Of a stretch of 64,000 nt of DNA, positions 35,566 to 44,861 are shown one piece after another. The DNA comes from TMED13 sp042090305 (GTDB lineage: Bacteria; Pseudomonadota; Alphaproteobacteria; Methylaequorales; Methylaequoraceae), in contig JBELJQ010000005.1 in NCBI GenBank assembly GCA_042090305.1, positions 1 to 64,000 on the forward strand, given 5' to 3'. A model generated the notes under the pieces. The model was not told the DNA's origin. It searched no databases and saw only the letters and a program-made list of their open reading frames with translations. Within the stretch, counting starts at the first letter, position 1; every line of letters begins with the position of its first letter. The translations under genes and the position numbers were made by a program.

Positions 35566-36087
35566 ATGTCAATAAAAATAATGTTTAATTTTTCTTATCT
35601 AACAATTTTAATCACAAGTTTATTATTATTCGCAGGGTTGATTGAGTCTAAGGAAATTTCAAAATTTAAGGATTGGTCTTCTTATGCAGAAGGTGAAGGA
35701 AAAAATCTTGCATGCATGGCAGTATCTAAACCAAAAAAGTCAGAGGGTAACTATAAAAGAAGAGGTGATGTTTTTGCTATTATTACTCACTTACCGGGAC
35801 AAGATAAATTCAATGAGTTCAGTATAGTTGCTGGTTATAACTTTAAAACAGATAGTAATCCAGAGGCTACAATAGGCGATATGAAGTTTCAATTATTTAC
35901 ATCTGGATCCCGCGCATGGAGTTTTAGTCCATCAGACGATGAAAAAATTATAAAATATCTTAAATCTTCTATGAAAATGAAGATTGTAGGAACCTCCTCA
36001 AGAGGAACAATTACAACAGATACATATTCATTAATGGGTTTTAGTAAAGCTTACCAGGCAATAAATGAAGCTTGCAATAAAAAATAA
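35566..36087 (+). CDS. Invasion-associated locus B (IalB)-like secreted protein
   Basis: A 173-residue protein with a signal peptide (to about L-F-A-G-L-I-E-S) and a beta-rich mature domain. K-S-E-G-N-Y-K-R-R-G-D and a C-terminal G-T-S-S-R-G-T-I-T-T-D-T-Y-S-L-M-G-F with two Cys fit the IalB family of alphaproteobacteria. ATG at 35566 is chosen over upstream non-ATG starts; 35581 is an alternative. It ends 9 bp before argG on the same strand. IalB in Bartonella aids erythrocyte invasion; in free-living bacteria the role is unknown. Confidence 0.75.
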   Translation: MSIKIMFNFSYLTILITSLLLFAGLIESKEISKFKDWSSYAEGEGKNLACMAVSKPKKSEGNYKRRGDVFAIITHLPGQDKFNEFSIVAGYNFKTDSNPEATIGDMKFQLFTSGSRAWSFSPSDDEKIIKYLKSSMKMKIVGTSSRGTITTDTYSLMGFSKAYQAINEACNKK

Positions 36088-36096
36088 TTTAATAAA

Positions 36097-37293
36097 ATGA
36101 AAAAAAAAATTGTTTTAGCTTTTTCAGGTGGTTTAGATACATCAATCATTCTCAAATGGCTCCAAAATGAATACGATGCAGACGTTGTAACTTTTACTGC
36201 TGATATTGGTCAAGGAGTAGAAGTTTCTCAAGCTATCGAAAAAGCAAAGACACTTGGGGTGAAAGAAATCTTTGTTGAAGATCTTCGAGAAGAATTTGTC
36301 AATGATTACGTTTTTCCAATATTTAGGGCAAATACAGTTTATGAGGGATATTATTTGTTAGGAACATCCATAGCTAGACCTTTGATAGCTAAAAAACAAA
36401 TCGAAATAGCAAGAAACGTTAAAGCTAAATATGTTTCACATGGTGCTACTGGTAAAGGTAATGATCAAGTAAGATTTGAGCTAGGTTATTATGCAAATAA
36501 TCCTGCTATAAATGTAATAGCTCCTTGGAGAGAATGGGATTTGAAGTCTAGAGATCAACTTTTAAACTATGCAATGAAAAATCAAATAGAAATTCCGAAA
36601 GATAAATTAAATGAAGCTCCATACTCAATGGATGCTAACTTGTTGCATACCTCGTATGAAGGAAAAGTGCTCGAGGATCCTTGGTCTGCTCCTGATCAAG
36701 ATATGTTTCTGAGAACTGTTAGTCCAAAAAATGCTCCCGACAGAATCACGGAAATCATTTTAGGCTTTAAAGAAGGGGATCCAGTATCTATCAATAAAAA
36801 GAATTACTCACCTGCAAATTTGTTGACTGAATTAAATAGAGTGGGCGGAGAAAATGGAGTAGGAAGGTTAGATATAGTTGAGAATAGGTATCTAGGAATG
36901 AAGTCACGTGGTGTTTACGAAACTCCTGGAGGTGAAATAATACTTAAAGCACGAAGGGCAATTGAAAGTATAACGTTAGATGGAGAGTCATCTCATTTAA
37001 AAGATGAAATTATGCCAAAGTATGCAAAGTTAGTTTACAACGGATATTGGTTCTCCCCTGAAAGAGAAATGCTCCAGGCTCTTATTGATGAAAGTCAGAA
37101 AAGAGTCAATGGATCTGTAAAATTGGAAATTTATAAAGGTAATGTTGTCGTAGTTGGAAGAAAATCTGATGACTCGCTTTACTCAAAGGATATAGCAACA
37201 TTCGAGGAAGATGATGTTTTTGACCAAAAAGATGCAGAAGGCTTTATAAAACTAAATGCTTTAAGATTAAAGATCCTTAAGAATAGAGGATAG
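36097..37293 (+). CDS. argG: Argininosuccinate synthase
   Basis: Condenses citrulline and aspartate with ATP. The 398-residue protein has the PP-loop A-F-S-G-G-L-D-T-S near the start, T-A-D-I-G-Q-G, G-A-T-G-K-G-N-D-Q-V-R-F-E and later Y-E-G-K-V-L-E-D-P-W. Full family length. It overlaps folD tail-to-tail by 27 bp. Confidence 0.97.
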   Translation: MKKKIVLAFSGGLDTSIILKWLQNEYDADVVTFTADIGQGVEVSQAIEKAKTLGVKEIFVEDLREEFVNDYVFPIFRANTVYEGYYLLGTSIARPLIAKKQIEIARNVKAKYVSHGATGKGNDQVRFELGYYANNPAINVIAPWREWDLKSRDQLLNYAMKNQIEIPKDKLNEAPYSMDANLLHTSYEGKVLEDPWSAPDQDMFLRTVSPKNAPDRITEIILGFKEGDPVSINKKNYSPANLLTELNRVGGENGVGRLDIVENRYLGMKSRGVYETPGGEIILKARRAIESITLDGESSHLKDEIMPKYAKLVYNGYWFSPEREMLQALIDESQKRVNGSVKLEIYKGNVVVVGRKSDDSLYSKDIATFEEDDVFDQKDAEGFIKLNALRLKILKNRG

Positions 37294-38172
37294 GTCGGGT
37301 AGTTCCATATCGAATTGTCTATAAGATGTAAGAAGAGTATTTAGCAGCAAGCAAGCTATTGTCATCGGACCCACACCTCCTGGCACGGGCGTTATCTTTG
37401 ATGAGTTTTCTAGACACTTGTTATAATCTACATCACCAACAAGTAATTTTTTACCATCCCTTTCTATTCGATTAATGCCAACATCGATCACAATGGCACC
37501 TTTTTTTATCCAACTTCCTTTAACCATTTCTGGAATCCCTACAGCCGCCACAACAATGTCTGCTTGTTTAACCATTGACTGCAAGTCATTTGTTCTTGAG
37601 TGACAAACCGAAACTGTTGCATTCATTCCAAGGAGTAATGCAGCCATAGGCTTCCCAACAATATTTGATCTTCCAATAATCACAGCATGTTTTCCTGATA
37701 AATCTGGTTCAAGCATTTTCAACATTATACTACAACCAAGAGGTGTACATGGTACAAGTGCATCCATTCCAGACCAAAGTTTCCCAACATTCACAGCATG
37801 GAATCCATCTACATCTTTTTTGGGAAGAATGGTATCCAAAACTTTATCTGCATTTATATGTTGGGGAAGGGGCAGTTGTACTAGTATGCCTTGTATTGAA
37901 TCATCATTATTTAGTTTATTGACTATTTTTAGTAATTCTTCCTCAGAGACATCTTCATTAAGTTTATGTTCAACGGAATTAAATCCTACTTCTTTGGTTT
38001 TTTCTGTTTTATTTTTGACATATACTTTACTTGCAGGATTTTCTCCAACTAAAACAACAGCTAATCCAGGAGTTTTTCCTGAACTTTTAATAAGTTGACT
38101 TCCAAAATTTTTTATTCTATCACGAATCTTGCTAGATACGAGCTTACCATCAATTACTTTATCATCAGACAT
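37267..38172 (-). CDS. folD: Methylenetetrahydrofolate dehydrogenase / methenyltetrahydrofolate cyclohydrolase
   Basis: Interconverts 5,10-methylene-, methenyl- and 10-formyl-tetrahydrofolate, supplying one-carbon units to PurH among others. The 301-residue protein has Y-V-K-N-K with the catalytic Lys, D-G-F-H, G-R-S-N-I-V-G-K-P and P-V-P-G-G-V-G-P-M-T. It follows a YggT gene 8 bp upstream on the same strand. Confidence 0.96.
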   Translation of the reverse strand: MSDDKVIDGKLVSSKIRDRIKNFGSQLIKSSGKTPGLAVVLVGENPASKVYVKNKTEKTKEVGFNSVEHKLNEDVSEEELLKIVNKLNNDDSIQGILVQLPLPQHINADKVLDTILPKKDVDGFHAVNVGKLWSGMDALVPCTPLGCSIMLKMLEPDLSGKHAVIIGRSNIVGKPMAALLLGMNATVSVCHSRTNDLQSMVKQADIVVAAVGIPEMVKGSWIKKGAIVIDVGINRIERDGKKLLVGDVDYNKCLENSSKITPVPGGVGPMTIACLLLNTLLTSYRQFDMELPDLSSILKDL

Positions 38173-38180
38173 ATTTTCTC

Positions 38181-38471
38181 CTACATAAAACCATATTTAG
38201 TAATAATAAACTGCAAACCTTCTATCAATATTATCAATACAACTGGAGCGATATCAATTGAACCAAAATTTGGAGTAAATTTTCTTATAACGCTAAGAAC
38301 GGGTTCGATCAATCTAAATAAAAAATTCATAATTATTGATATAAATTGACTGTTAGTATTGATAATATTAAAGGAAATTAGCATGCTTATTATAACATAA
38401 ATGATTATTGCATATTTATAAAAATTTAAGAGTTGAAAAGATATATATAAAAGAAAATCAAAAAAAATCAT
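38181..38471 (-). CDS. YggT family membrane protein
   Basis: A 96-residue protein with two membrane helices around the YggT signature I-E-P-V-L-S-V-I-R-K-F-T-P-N-F-G-S-I-D-I. These proteins are implicated in osmotic tolerance and envelope or division-site functions; the molecular role is unsettled. Probably cotranscribed with folD. Divergent from the unknown gene at 38489, 17 bp away. Confidence 0.85.
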   Translation of the reverse strand: MIFFDFLLYISFQLLNFYKYAIIIYVIISMLISFNIINTNSQFISIIMNFLFRLIEPVLSVIRKFTPNFGSIDIAPVVLIILIEGLQFIITKYGFM

Positions 38472-38488
38472 GATAAAAATTTTATATT

Positions 38489-39865
38489 ATGAAAATGGAT
38501 AACTATCAAATGAATTTTGAACTAAGCCGCGCAATAGATTTTCAAAAGAACTTGGATACAGAATTGATGCTAAAAATTGTGGGCGAACTCTTTGATAAGA
38601 AAAACCTACTAAACCAAAACTTTTATAAACATGCAAATTTTATTATAACTGAGCTGTTTTTTTGTTGGCTTGAGTCAGAAAATCAATTTTTGTCTGTTTC
38701 AATGTCAAAAAGAGGATATAGATCCAAATCAAGGTATAATCCCAGTGAACTATCATCATATAGTATAAAACTGATAAAGTATTTGAAAGATGCAAACTTA
38801 ATTGACTTTCAAAAAGGTTTTTATGATACAAGAACTAAGAGAGGTAGATTATCAAGAATAAGAGCTAATAGCTCTGTCATTAATTATTTTAGAAAGATTA
38901 AACTAAAAAATTTATCTAAAATTGATCATAAAAAAAGAGAATATGTATATTTCTTTAAAGATAAAAATTACTCAGAATATAGAGATAACTTTAGAACTCA
39001 CGAATTAAGAGAAATACTTAAAGTTTATAATAAAATAATCAAAAAGAATTTTTTCGATATTCCCTGTCACCATGAAAATCAGATAACTAGATACGATAAT
39101 AAAGAAATAAATTTATCAATTTTGAACTCAACGTTAAACTGCTGCTTCTACGACAAACTTGATGAACCTTACATACTAAACGGTTGTTGGTGGAATAAAC
39201 TTCACGAGTCAAATATTATGAAATACAAAAGGAATTTCATTATAAATAATTCTGATACTGGTTATATTGATTTGTTAGAATTTTTTCCCATTTTCTTACT
39301 TAAATTTTTTGAAACAAAAATTGACCTTACTAGTTCATACTCCGACAACTTTAGTTATAATGAAAAATGTAATTTAATTCTTAAATTATTAAGATCCAAG
39401 AATCATGAATTTTTTAAAACTTCTATCTTGAGAGAAAAAAAGAGATATGGTCTTGGTGATTTTAATAATGAGAATTTAAGAAAAATGTTAAATTTATTTA
39501 TAGAACAACATGGTCATTTAAGTATATATTTAAAAGATAAAAATATTAATTGGGATTCCTTTTGTTCAGAAATTTTTATTGAATTATTAAAAACAAATTT
39601 AAATTTCGATAATCCAATTTACTTATTAAAAGATAAAATATATTTTTCTGTTAGCCACCAAAAAAGCTTAATTTCAAATTTAGTTAAAATATTAGAAAAA
39701 AAGTTTAAGGTTAGGGAAATTTCAATTAAGATAGAATTATGTAAGGAATTAAAATCTAATAAAAGTAAATTCTTGAATAGCTTTTTGCGTGTCAAAGAAA
39801 ATATTGCAGGAAGATATATTAAAAATTTAAAAAATTTTGAGAGAAATATTAAAAATGGAAGTTAA
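38489..39865 (+). CDS. Unknown protein resembling plasmid/phage replication-associated proteins
   Basis: A 458-residue basic cytoplasmic protein with no signal or membrane segment. Residues about 70-140 look like a DNA-binding winged helix, with S-K-R-G-Y-R-S-K-S-R-Y and T-R-T-K-R-G-R-L-S-R. The middle (about 225-270) has L-N-G-C-W-W-N and then I-D-L-L-E-F-F-P. This recalls proteins of plasmids, phages and alphaproteobacterial chromosomes that carry a G-x-W-W-Q...L-D-Y-S-G-L-H-P block. The Asp and Pro are kept but the Tyr and His are not. It overlaps the cyclic-nucleotide-domain gene by 11 bp. Function not assigned; the resemblance is my inference. Confidence 0.5.
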   Translation: MKMDNYQMNFELSRAIDFQKNLDTELMLKIVGELFDKKNLLNQNFYKHANFIITELFFCWLESENQFLSVSMSKRGYRSKSRYNPSELSSYSIKLIKYLKDANLIDFQKGFYDTRTKRGRLSRIRANSSVINYFRKIKLKNLSKIDHKKREYVYFFKDKNYSEYRDNFRTHELREILKVYNKIIKKNFFDIPCHHENQITRYDNKEINLSILNSTLNCCFYDKLDEPYILNGCWWNKLHESNIMKYKRNFIINNSDTGYIDLLEFFPIFLLKFFETKIDLTSSYSDNFSYNEKCNLILKLLRSKNHEFFKTSILREKKRYGLGDFNNENLRKMLNLFIEQHGHLSIYLKDKNINWDSFCSEIFIELLKTNLNFDNPIYLLKDKIYFSVSHQKSLISNLVKILEKKFKVREISIKIELCKELKSNKSKFLNSFLRVKENIAGRYIKNLKNFERNIKNGS

Positions 39866-40259
39866 AAAATTAGGAATAGACCAACTAAAGTTTTCTAGAG
39901 GAAGCAAGATTTACTCCAAAGGAGAGAAGGCACATTTTGCATATTATGTTCATTCTGGAAAGGTAAATATTTACAGTCCTGGTGGCCTGCTTTTAGGCCA
40001 AATTGGAGAAGGGGAAATTTTTGGGGAAAGAGGACCATCTCTAGATGAGTCAAGGTCAGTATCAGCAGAGGCTTCAACAAATTGTATTCTTTACCCAATA
40101 AATGAGAAAACAATAAAAAAAAAAATTAAGGAAGCTGACCCTGTTGTTAGAGCAATAATGAGGAGCTTGCTAATTAGGTTGAATGACATAAATATGAAAA
40201 GTGAAGATTTTTGGAGAAGTTTAAATGTAATGACTTCAATCTCCGAAGATAAAGACTAG
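39855..40259 (+). CDS. Stand-alone cyclic-nucleotide-binding-domain protein
   Basis: A 134-residue protein made of one cNMP-binding jelly roll: G-S-K-I-Y-S-K-G-E-K-A, Y-Y-V-H-S-G-K-V-N-I-Y and the phosphate-binding cassette G-E-I-F-G-E-R-G-P followed by E-S-R-S-V-S-A. No output domain (no helix-turn-helix or kinase) is attached. ATG at 39855 overlaps the upstream stop by 11 bp. A regulatory subunit for the preceding protein is possible but inferred. Convergent with the FAD oxidoreductase, 4-bp overlap. Confidence 0.8.
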   Translation: MEVKKLGIDQLKFSRGSKIYSKGEKAHFAYYVHSGKVNIYSPGGLLLGQIGEGEIFGERGPSLDESRSVSAEASTNCILYPINEKTIKKKIKEADPVVRAIMRSLLIRLNDINMKSEDFWRSLNVMTSISEDKD

Positions 40260-41536
40260 AGTGTATTCTTTCCTTGCCTGTGCAGGGTGTTTTCTTCACC
40301 TTGTACTAAGTTCCAAAATTCTTTCATATAGTCATCACCGAATCTACTGATGCTGAACTTTTTATAATCAAATTTTTTAGTGATATTATTTTCGTTCATT
40401 ATTTCCTCAGCTACTGATTCTCCTAGGACCGGTGAATATTTCATAGCTTGTCCTGACCCTAGGTTGTGGTAAAGGTTTGAGTATTTTGAGTCTTCACCTA
40501 GGATAAATCTCAAATCTGGAGTAATATCAAAAAAAGACCGGTAACCGGAAGCATAAACTGTTTTGTCAATGTTAGAGAATCTCTTTTTTGAAATATCTTC
40601 GTAGTTTTTTATTTGATTATACGCTAGTGATTGATTCATAGGCTCATTCAAGTATTCACCACCACTTACAGATGTAAGATCGTTAATAAAATTTTTAGCA
40701 ATTTCATAAACTGATCTTTTCCTTGGTTGGTGTGCATGCATTTTATTACCTCTCCATGATCTGAAGTAGCAAAGATTTGTATAGTCTGCAATTATTGGAT
40801 ATTCATATTTTATTTGGCGTGGACTTTCCATCCAATTAACAACAGATACAGGTTCAATTGTTACTGGAATTTTTAAACCAACTTTTGAGAAAAGTTGTGA
40901 GCTCCATGCTCCAGTTGCATTGACGAAGTTTTTAGCATCGAACTTACCATTATTAGTTGTACAGCTTAGAATTTGATTTCCTTTGAAAATAATAGAGTCA
41001 ACTTCGGTTTTTTCAAACAAATCTACTCCATTTTCATCTATAGCACTATAAAGAGTCGACCTTAATATACTTGGATCTAACTGAAATGCTGCTGGTTCGA
41101 AGAAATATGATTCTTGTTCATCTGTTATTAAAGTTGTACCACACTTCGATATCGCAGATTTTGAATCAATTTCCTCAAAAGTTAAATTAATCTTTTTCAT
41201 TCTTTCAGACAAGTTAGTCCAAACAGGGTTTTCACCTTCTTCGTTCTTTTTGGCTATCCATATGGCGCCAAATTCGTCAAGCTCAATGTCAAGACCCCAA
41301 ATAGGTGAAAGGTTTTTCCACATTTTGGTGCTCAGTGAAGCCATCATAGATGCATCTGGATCAGCGTTAGCAGATCTTACAATTCCTGAATGTCTAGATG
41401 ATTCGGCTGCGCAAAGTACAGCTTTCTCTATAAGACATACTTTTTCACCCTTACCAACTTTATTGAGTTTTCTCTGAAGAGATACTGCTGTAGCTGCTCC
41501 AAGGCATCCCCCACCAATTATTACTGTATGATACAT
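40256..41536 (-). CDS. FAD-dependent oxidoreductase, DAO/sarcosine-oxidase-beta-like
   Basis: A 426-residue flavoprotein with the N-terminal I-I-G-G-G-C-L-G-A-A-T-A, S-S-R-H-S-G-I-V-R, an N-A-T-G-A-W-S motif and a C-terminal N-L-G-S-G-Q-A-M-K-Y-S-P. This is the DAO (D-amino-acid/sarcosine/glycine oxidase) fold. No sarcosine oxidase alpha, gamma or delta genes lie nearby, so it is probably a monomeric amino- or imino-acid oxidase or dehydrogenase with unknown substrate. Single-gene unit, divergent from pabB. Confidence 0.8.
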   Translation of the reverse strand: MYHTVIIGGGCLGAATAVSLQRKLNKVGKGEKVCLIEKAVLCAAESSRHSGIVRSANADPDASMMASLSTKMWKNLSPIWGLDIELDEFGAIWIAKKNEEGENPVWTNLSERMKKINLTFEEIDSKSAISKCGTTLITDEQESYFFEPAAFQLDPSILRSTLYSAIDENGVDLFEKTEVDSIIFKGNQILSCTTNNGKFDAKNFVNATGAWSSQLFSKVGLKIPVTIEPVSVVNWMESPRQIKYEYPIIADYTNLCYFRSWRGNKMHAHQPRKRSVYEIAKNFINDLTSVSGGEYLNEPMNQSLAYNQIKNYEDISKKRFSNIDKTVYASGYRSFFDITPDLRFILGEDSKYSNLYHNLGSGQAMKYSPVLGESVAEEIMNENNITKKFDYKKFSISRFGDDYMKEFWNLVQGEENTLHRQGKNTL

Positions 41537-41576
41537 ATTTTAATTTCTATATTTATTGTTATAAATAGAGGATAAA

Positions 41577-42992
41577 ATGTCAAATTCAATAAATTTTAAT
41601 TTTAAAAAAAAAAGAAATGGTAGATTTACCTACTTGTATGTCTCTTTAAAAGAGCATAAAAAGTTTGATCTATTAAGTTTAACTCGTCGAAATTCGACTA
41701 AATACCCTTACTTTTTGGAAAGTTCTTCAAGTGGAAACAGTTCTAACAGAAGCTCCATAATGTTTTATTCTCCTAAAATTATATTACAAAAACCAAAAGG
41801 TGCCGATAGCAATTTCTTTAATGAACTAAATGAACTATGGAAAAAAAATATCATTGAACAAAAAGATATATATCACGAAAATTTTAAAATTCCATTCTTT
41901 GGAGGGTGGTTTGTATATTTGGGTTATGAGATGGTGAAGGAGATTGAAAGAAAACTAAATATACCAGAATCGCCTTATCTATTACCAGATGCATTTGCTT
42001 CAAGAGTCAGCACGGCAATAATATTTGATAATGTTGAAAAAAACTTATTTATTGTAACTGATAAATTTAAGGATTACGAAAAGGATTTTAATGATATTTT
42101 AAATGATATTAACTCTATAGATCACGAGGCGATAAATACATCTGAAAAAGGCTCAATTGAAATTATTAGTAAGGGGTCATCTGAGGAACATCAAGAGCAG
42201 GTTAAATCTTGTATTGATTACATTTATCAAGGCGAAATTTTTCAGGCAAATTTATCAAGGCTCTGGAATTATAAAATTTCAGATAAAATTTCTGATGTTG
42301 AAATATATAAACAACTCAGAAAAACAAATCCCTCGCCTTTTTCTGGTTTAGTAAAATTTAATGATAGTACTATTATTAGTTCTTCACCAGAAAGGTTAAT
42401 TTCAATAAATAATAAACATCTTCAAACAAGACCTATCGCAGGAACCAGACCCCGTGGTGCTTCAGGAATTTTAGACATTCAACTTTCTAATGAATTGATT
42501 AACTCTGATAAAGAAAAAGCAGAACATCTTATGCTTGTTGATTTAGAAAGAAATGATATTTCAAGAGTTTGCAAACCTGGTACAGTCAAAGTAGATGAGA
42601 TGATGTCAATAGAATCCTATGCTCATGTTCATCATATTGTTTCAAACATATGTGGTGAGTTAAAAGAGGAAATTTATCCGGCAGATGTTATTAAAGCTGT
42701 TTTTCCCGGAGGGACAATTACTGGTTGCCCCAAAGTGAGATGTATGGAAATACTTGGTGAACTTGAAAAAGAAGGTAGAGGACCGTACACAGGGTCAATA
42801 GGATATTTAACACATTCAGGTAATATGGATTTTAATATATTAATTAGAACGATGTTACTGGAGAAAAATAAACTCTACTTTAGAGCAGGTGGCGGAATTG
42901 TTGCGGATTCTATTCCACAAAATGAAACACTCGAAACGGAAGCAAAAGCTAATGGAATGTTAAAAGCGGTTGGAACTTTTATAAATGACTAA
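41577..42992 (+). CDS. pabB: Aminodeoxychorismate synthase component I
   Basis: Aminates chorismate on the way to p-aminobenzoate and folate. The 471-residue protein has the chorismate-binding core: S-S-P-E-R-L, R-P-I-A-G-T-R-P-R-G, E-H-L-M-L-V-D-L-E-R-N-D, V-S-N-I-C-G-E-L and F-P-G-G-T-I-T-G-C-P-K. It overlaps pabC by 8 bp, the main reason to call PabB rather than TrpE. Odd point: P-I-A-G-T is the anthranilate-synthase form; E. coli PabB has P-I-K-G-T, with a catalytic Lys. No glutaminase domain is fused. Confidence 0.85.
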   Translation: MSNSINFNFKKKRNGRFTYLYVSLKEHKKFDLLSLTRRNSTKYPYFLESSSSGNSSNRSSIMFYSPKIILQKPKGADSNFFNELNELWKKNIIEQKDIYHENFKIPFFGGWFVYLGYEMVKEIERKLNIPESPYLLPDAFASRVSTAIIFDNVEKNLFIVTDKFKDYEKDFNDILNDINSIDHEAINTSEKGSIEIISKGSSEEHQEQVKSCIDYIYQGEIFQANLSRLWNYKISDKISDVEIYKQLRKTNPSPFSGLVKFNDSTIISSSPERLISINNKHLQTRPIAGTRPRGASGILDIQLSNELINSDKEKAEHLMLVDLERNDISRVCKPGTVKVDEMMSIESYAHVHHIVSNICGELKEEIYPADVIKAVFPGGTITGCPKVRCMEILGELEKEGRGPYTGSIGYLTHSGNMDFNILIRTMLLEKNKLYFRAGGGIVADSIPQNETLETEAKANGMLKAVGTFIND

Positions 42993-43869
42993 ATCTATTT
43001 CATTAATAAATGGAGAATTTAAGGAAACAATATCGGTTTATGATAGAGGGTTATCCTATGGTGACGGTTTATTTGAAACTATGATTTGGCATAAAAAAAG
43101 TGGAGGTAAACCAATTTTTTTTGTTGAATATTGGAAACGTCACATAATGAGATTAATTAAAGGTTGTAAAATTTTAAAAATCCCACCGCCAAATTTGGAT
43201 GTTCTTGAAAAATCTAGAAAAAAGATACTTAAGAGATCTTATATCGAAGGCTTAAACAATGGAATATTGAAAGTACTATTGACAAGGGGTGTTGGAGGTA
43301 GAGGTTATAAATTTGATCGCTCTATGAAACCAACAATGATATTCCAGGTTTTTCCTTATAAAAAACCTGAAAAAGAAAACTATTTGAATGGAGTAAATGT
43401 GAAATTTTGTAAGACGCAAATTTCAACTAATGACAATATATACGGAATAAAACATTTGAATCGACTTGATTCAGTACTTGCAAGGTCTGAGTGGAAAAAT
43501 AATTATTTTGAGGGTGTATTTAGTGATCATAAAGGTAACCTGGTAGAGGGTACAATGACAAATATATTTTTTATAAAAGATAATATTCTATATACACCTA
43601 AGTTAAATTCAGCCGGAATTGATGGTGTGATGAAGAAAGTTGTTAAGGATAAAGCAGGTCTTTTTTTTAAAAAATTTGTCTCAAAAAAAATAAACATTGA
43701 TGAAGTTGAATTTTATGACGGTATGTTTATTACAAACTCTGCTATAAAAATATTACCTGTCAAAAAATTAGGTCTAGTAAAGTTTAATATCACTAGAGAA
43801 ATAAAAGGGATGATTGATTTTTATGATTACCAAAATTCCAAGAGAGTTGATAATTTAGAACTAATCTAG
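42985..43869 (+). CDS. pabC: 4-amino-4-deoxychorismate lyase
   Basis: A 294-residue class IV PLP aminotransferase fold enzyme that converts aminodeoxychorismate to p-aminobenzoate and pyruvate. Evidence: D-R-G-L-S-Y-G-D-G-L-F-E-T near the start, the PLP Lys in G-I-K-H-L-N-R-L-D-S-V-L-A-R, and E-G-T-M-T-N-I-F-F. The I-K-H-L-N-R-L block is the PabC form rather than IlvE. Translationally coupled to pabB. Overlaps ccmI tail-to-tail by 9 bp. Confidence 0.92.
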   Translation: MTKSISLINGEFKETISVYDRGLSYGDGLFETMIWHKKSGGKPIFFVEYWKRHIMRLIKGCKILKIPPPNLDVLEKSRKKILKRSYIEGLNNGILKVLLTRGVGGRGYKFDRSMKPTMIFQVFPYKKPEKENYLNGVNVKFCKTQISTNDNIYGIKHLNRLDSVLARSEWKNNYFEGVFSDHKGNLVEGTMTNIFFIKDNILYTPKLNSAGIDGVMKKVVKDKAGLFFKKFVSKKINIDEVEFYDGMFITNSAIKILPVKKLGLVKFNITREIKGMIDFYDYQNSKRVDNLELI

Positions 43870-44487
43870 TTCATATTTATCATTGATTTTTTTAAGAAAG
43901 CTCTGATCTATTTTCTCTATTTTTTTTAAATCCTCAAACTCTTTTTTCGCCAATCCTCTATTACCTAAATAACTTAATATATCTATTATTAATTCTCTTG
44001 ATTTCAAGTCATTTGGATATGAAGTTTTCAATTTAGCAAGTAGCTTTAATGAGCTTTTAAACTGATCAGTATTTTTCTTTAGTATAGCATATTCAAATAG
44101 TAAATTTTTATCGAGAGGAAATTCTTTCAGACCCTTTTTAAAATATAAGTCTGCTTTTTGAGGATAACCACCTATACTGCAAGCTCTAGCAAGAACCAAC
44201 CAACCCTCTTTATCCCTAGGGTTCTGTTTTAATTTTTCTTCTAAATAAATAATTAATCTATTGGGATCAAGATTTTCTAATCCATCATTTGAGTTAACAA
44301 TATCTTCAACAATGATTTCATTATTTTCATAAAAGTGAAAACTTTCTACATTTCCTTTTAAAAAATAGATTATTGAAACTCCGAAAAAAAGAAAAAAAAA
44401 AGTAATGGATTTATTTCTTTGCCCCTCTGTTAAATAAAAAGATATAAGAAATATCACAATTATAATTGTCAGAACAAATATTATCAT
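43861..44487 (-). CDS. ccmI: Cytochrome c maturation protein CcmI (CycH-like TPR)
   Basis: A 208-residue protein with two N-terminal membrane helices and a TPR region (about residues 70-200, with D-K-E-G-W-L-V-L-A-R-A). It presents apocytochrome c to the heme ligase CcmFH. The start at 44487 is set by a TGATG overlap with the ccmH stop. It lacks the long periplasmic C-terminal domain of some homologues. Last gene of the ccm operon. Confidence 0.8.
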   Translation of the reverse strand: MIIFVLTIIIVIFLISFYLTEGQRNKSITFFFLFFGVSIIYFLKGNVESFHFYENNEIIVEDIVNSNDGLENLDPNRLIIYLEEKLKQNPRDKEGWLVLARACSIGGYPQKADLYFKKGLKEFPLDKNLLFEYAILKKNTDQFKSSLKLLAKLKTSYPNDLKSRELIIDILSYLGNRGLAKKEFEDLKKIEKIDQSFLKKINDKYELD

Positions 44488-44861
44488 CAGCGCTTTCTGA
44501 AAAATATAAATACTAGAACAAAGATAAATATAAGTGGAGTAAGCCAAAGTGCTATAGTGTCAAATCTTACAGGAGGTGAGAAGAGAACAAAATCACCATA
44601 TCTTTGATGAACGTATTTAATTATTTCTTTATTTGTCTTACCCTCATTAAGTAACTTTCTTACTAATTTTCTTAAATCCTTAGCCACATCTGCATTTGAA
44701 TTCTGGATATCTTCATTTTGACAAACAAGACACCTTAATTGTTCTCCAATTATCTTAGCTCTCTTTTCTAAATTCACATCACTTAAAATTTCATTGGGTT
44801 CGACACTAATTACTGAAAATGATTTTATAAAAAAAGCAAAGAATATAAAAAAGAATTTCAT
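44487..44861 (-). CDS. ccmH: Cytochrome c maturation protein CcmH
   Basis: A 124-residue protein with a signal peptide, the redox motif L-R-C-L-V-C-Q-N (Cys44, Cys47) and a C-terminal membrane anchor. It reduces the apocytochrome c CxxCH disulfide in the periplasm. It overlaps ccmG by 4 bp and ccmI by 1 bp. Confidence 0.95.
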   Translation of the reverse strand: MKFFFIFFAFFIKSFSVISVEPNEILSDVNLEKRAKIIGEQLRCLVCQNEDIQNSNADVAKDLRKLVRKLLNEGKTNKEIIKYVHQRYGDFVLFSPPVRFDTIALWLTPLIFIFVLVFIFFRKR

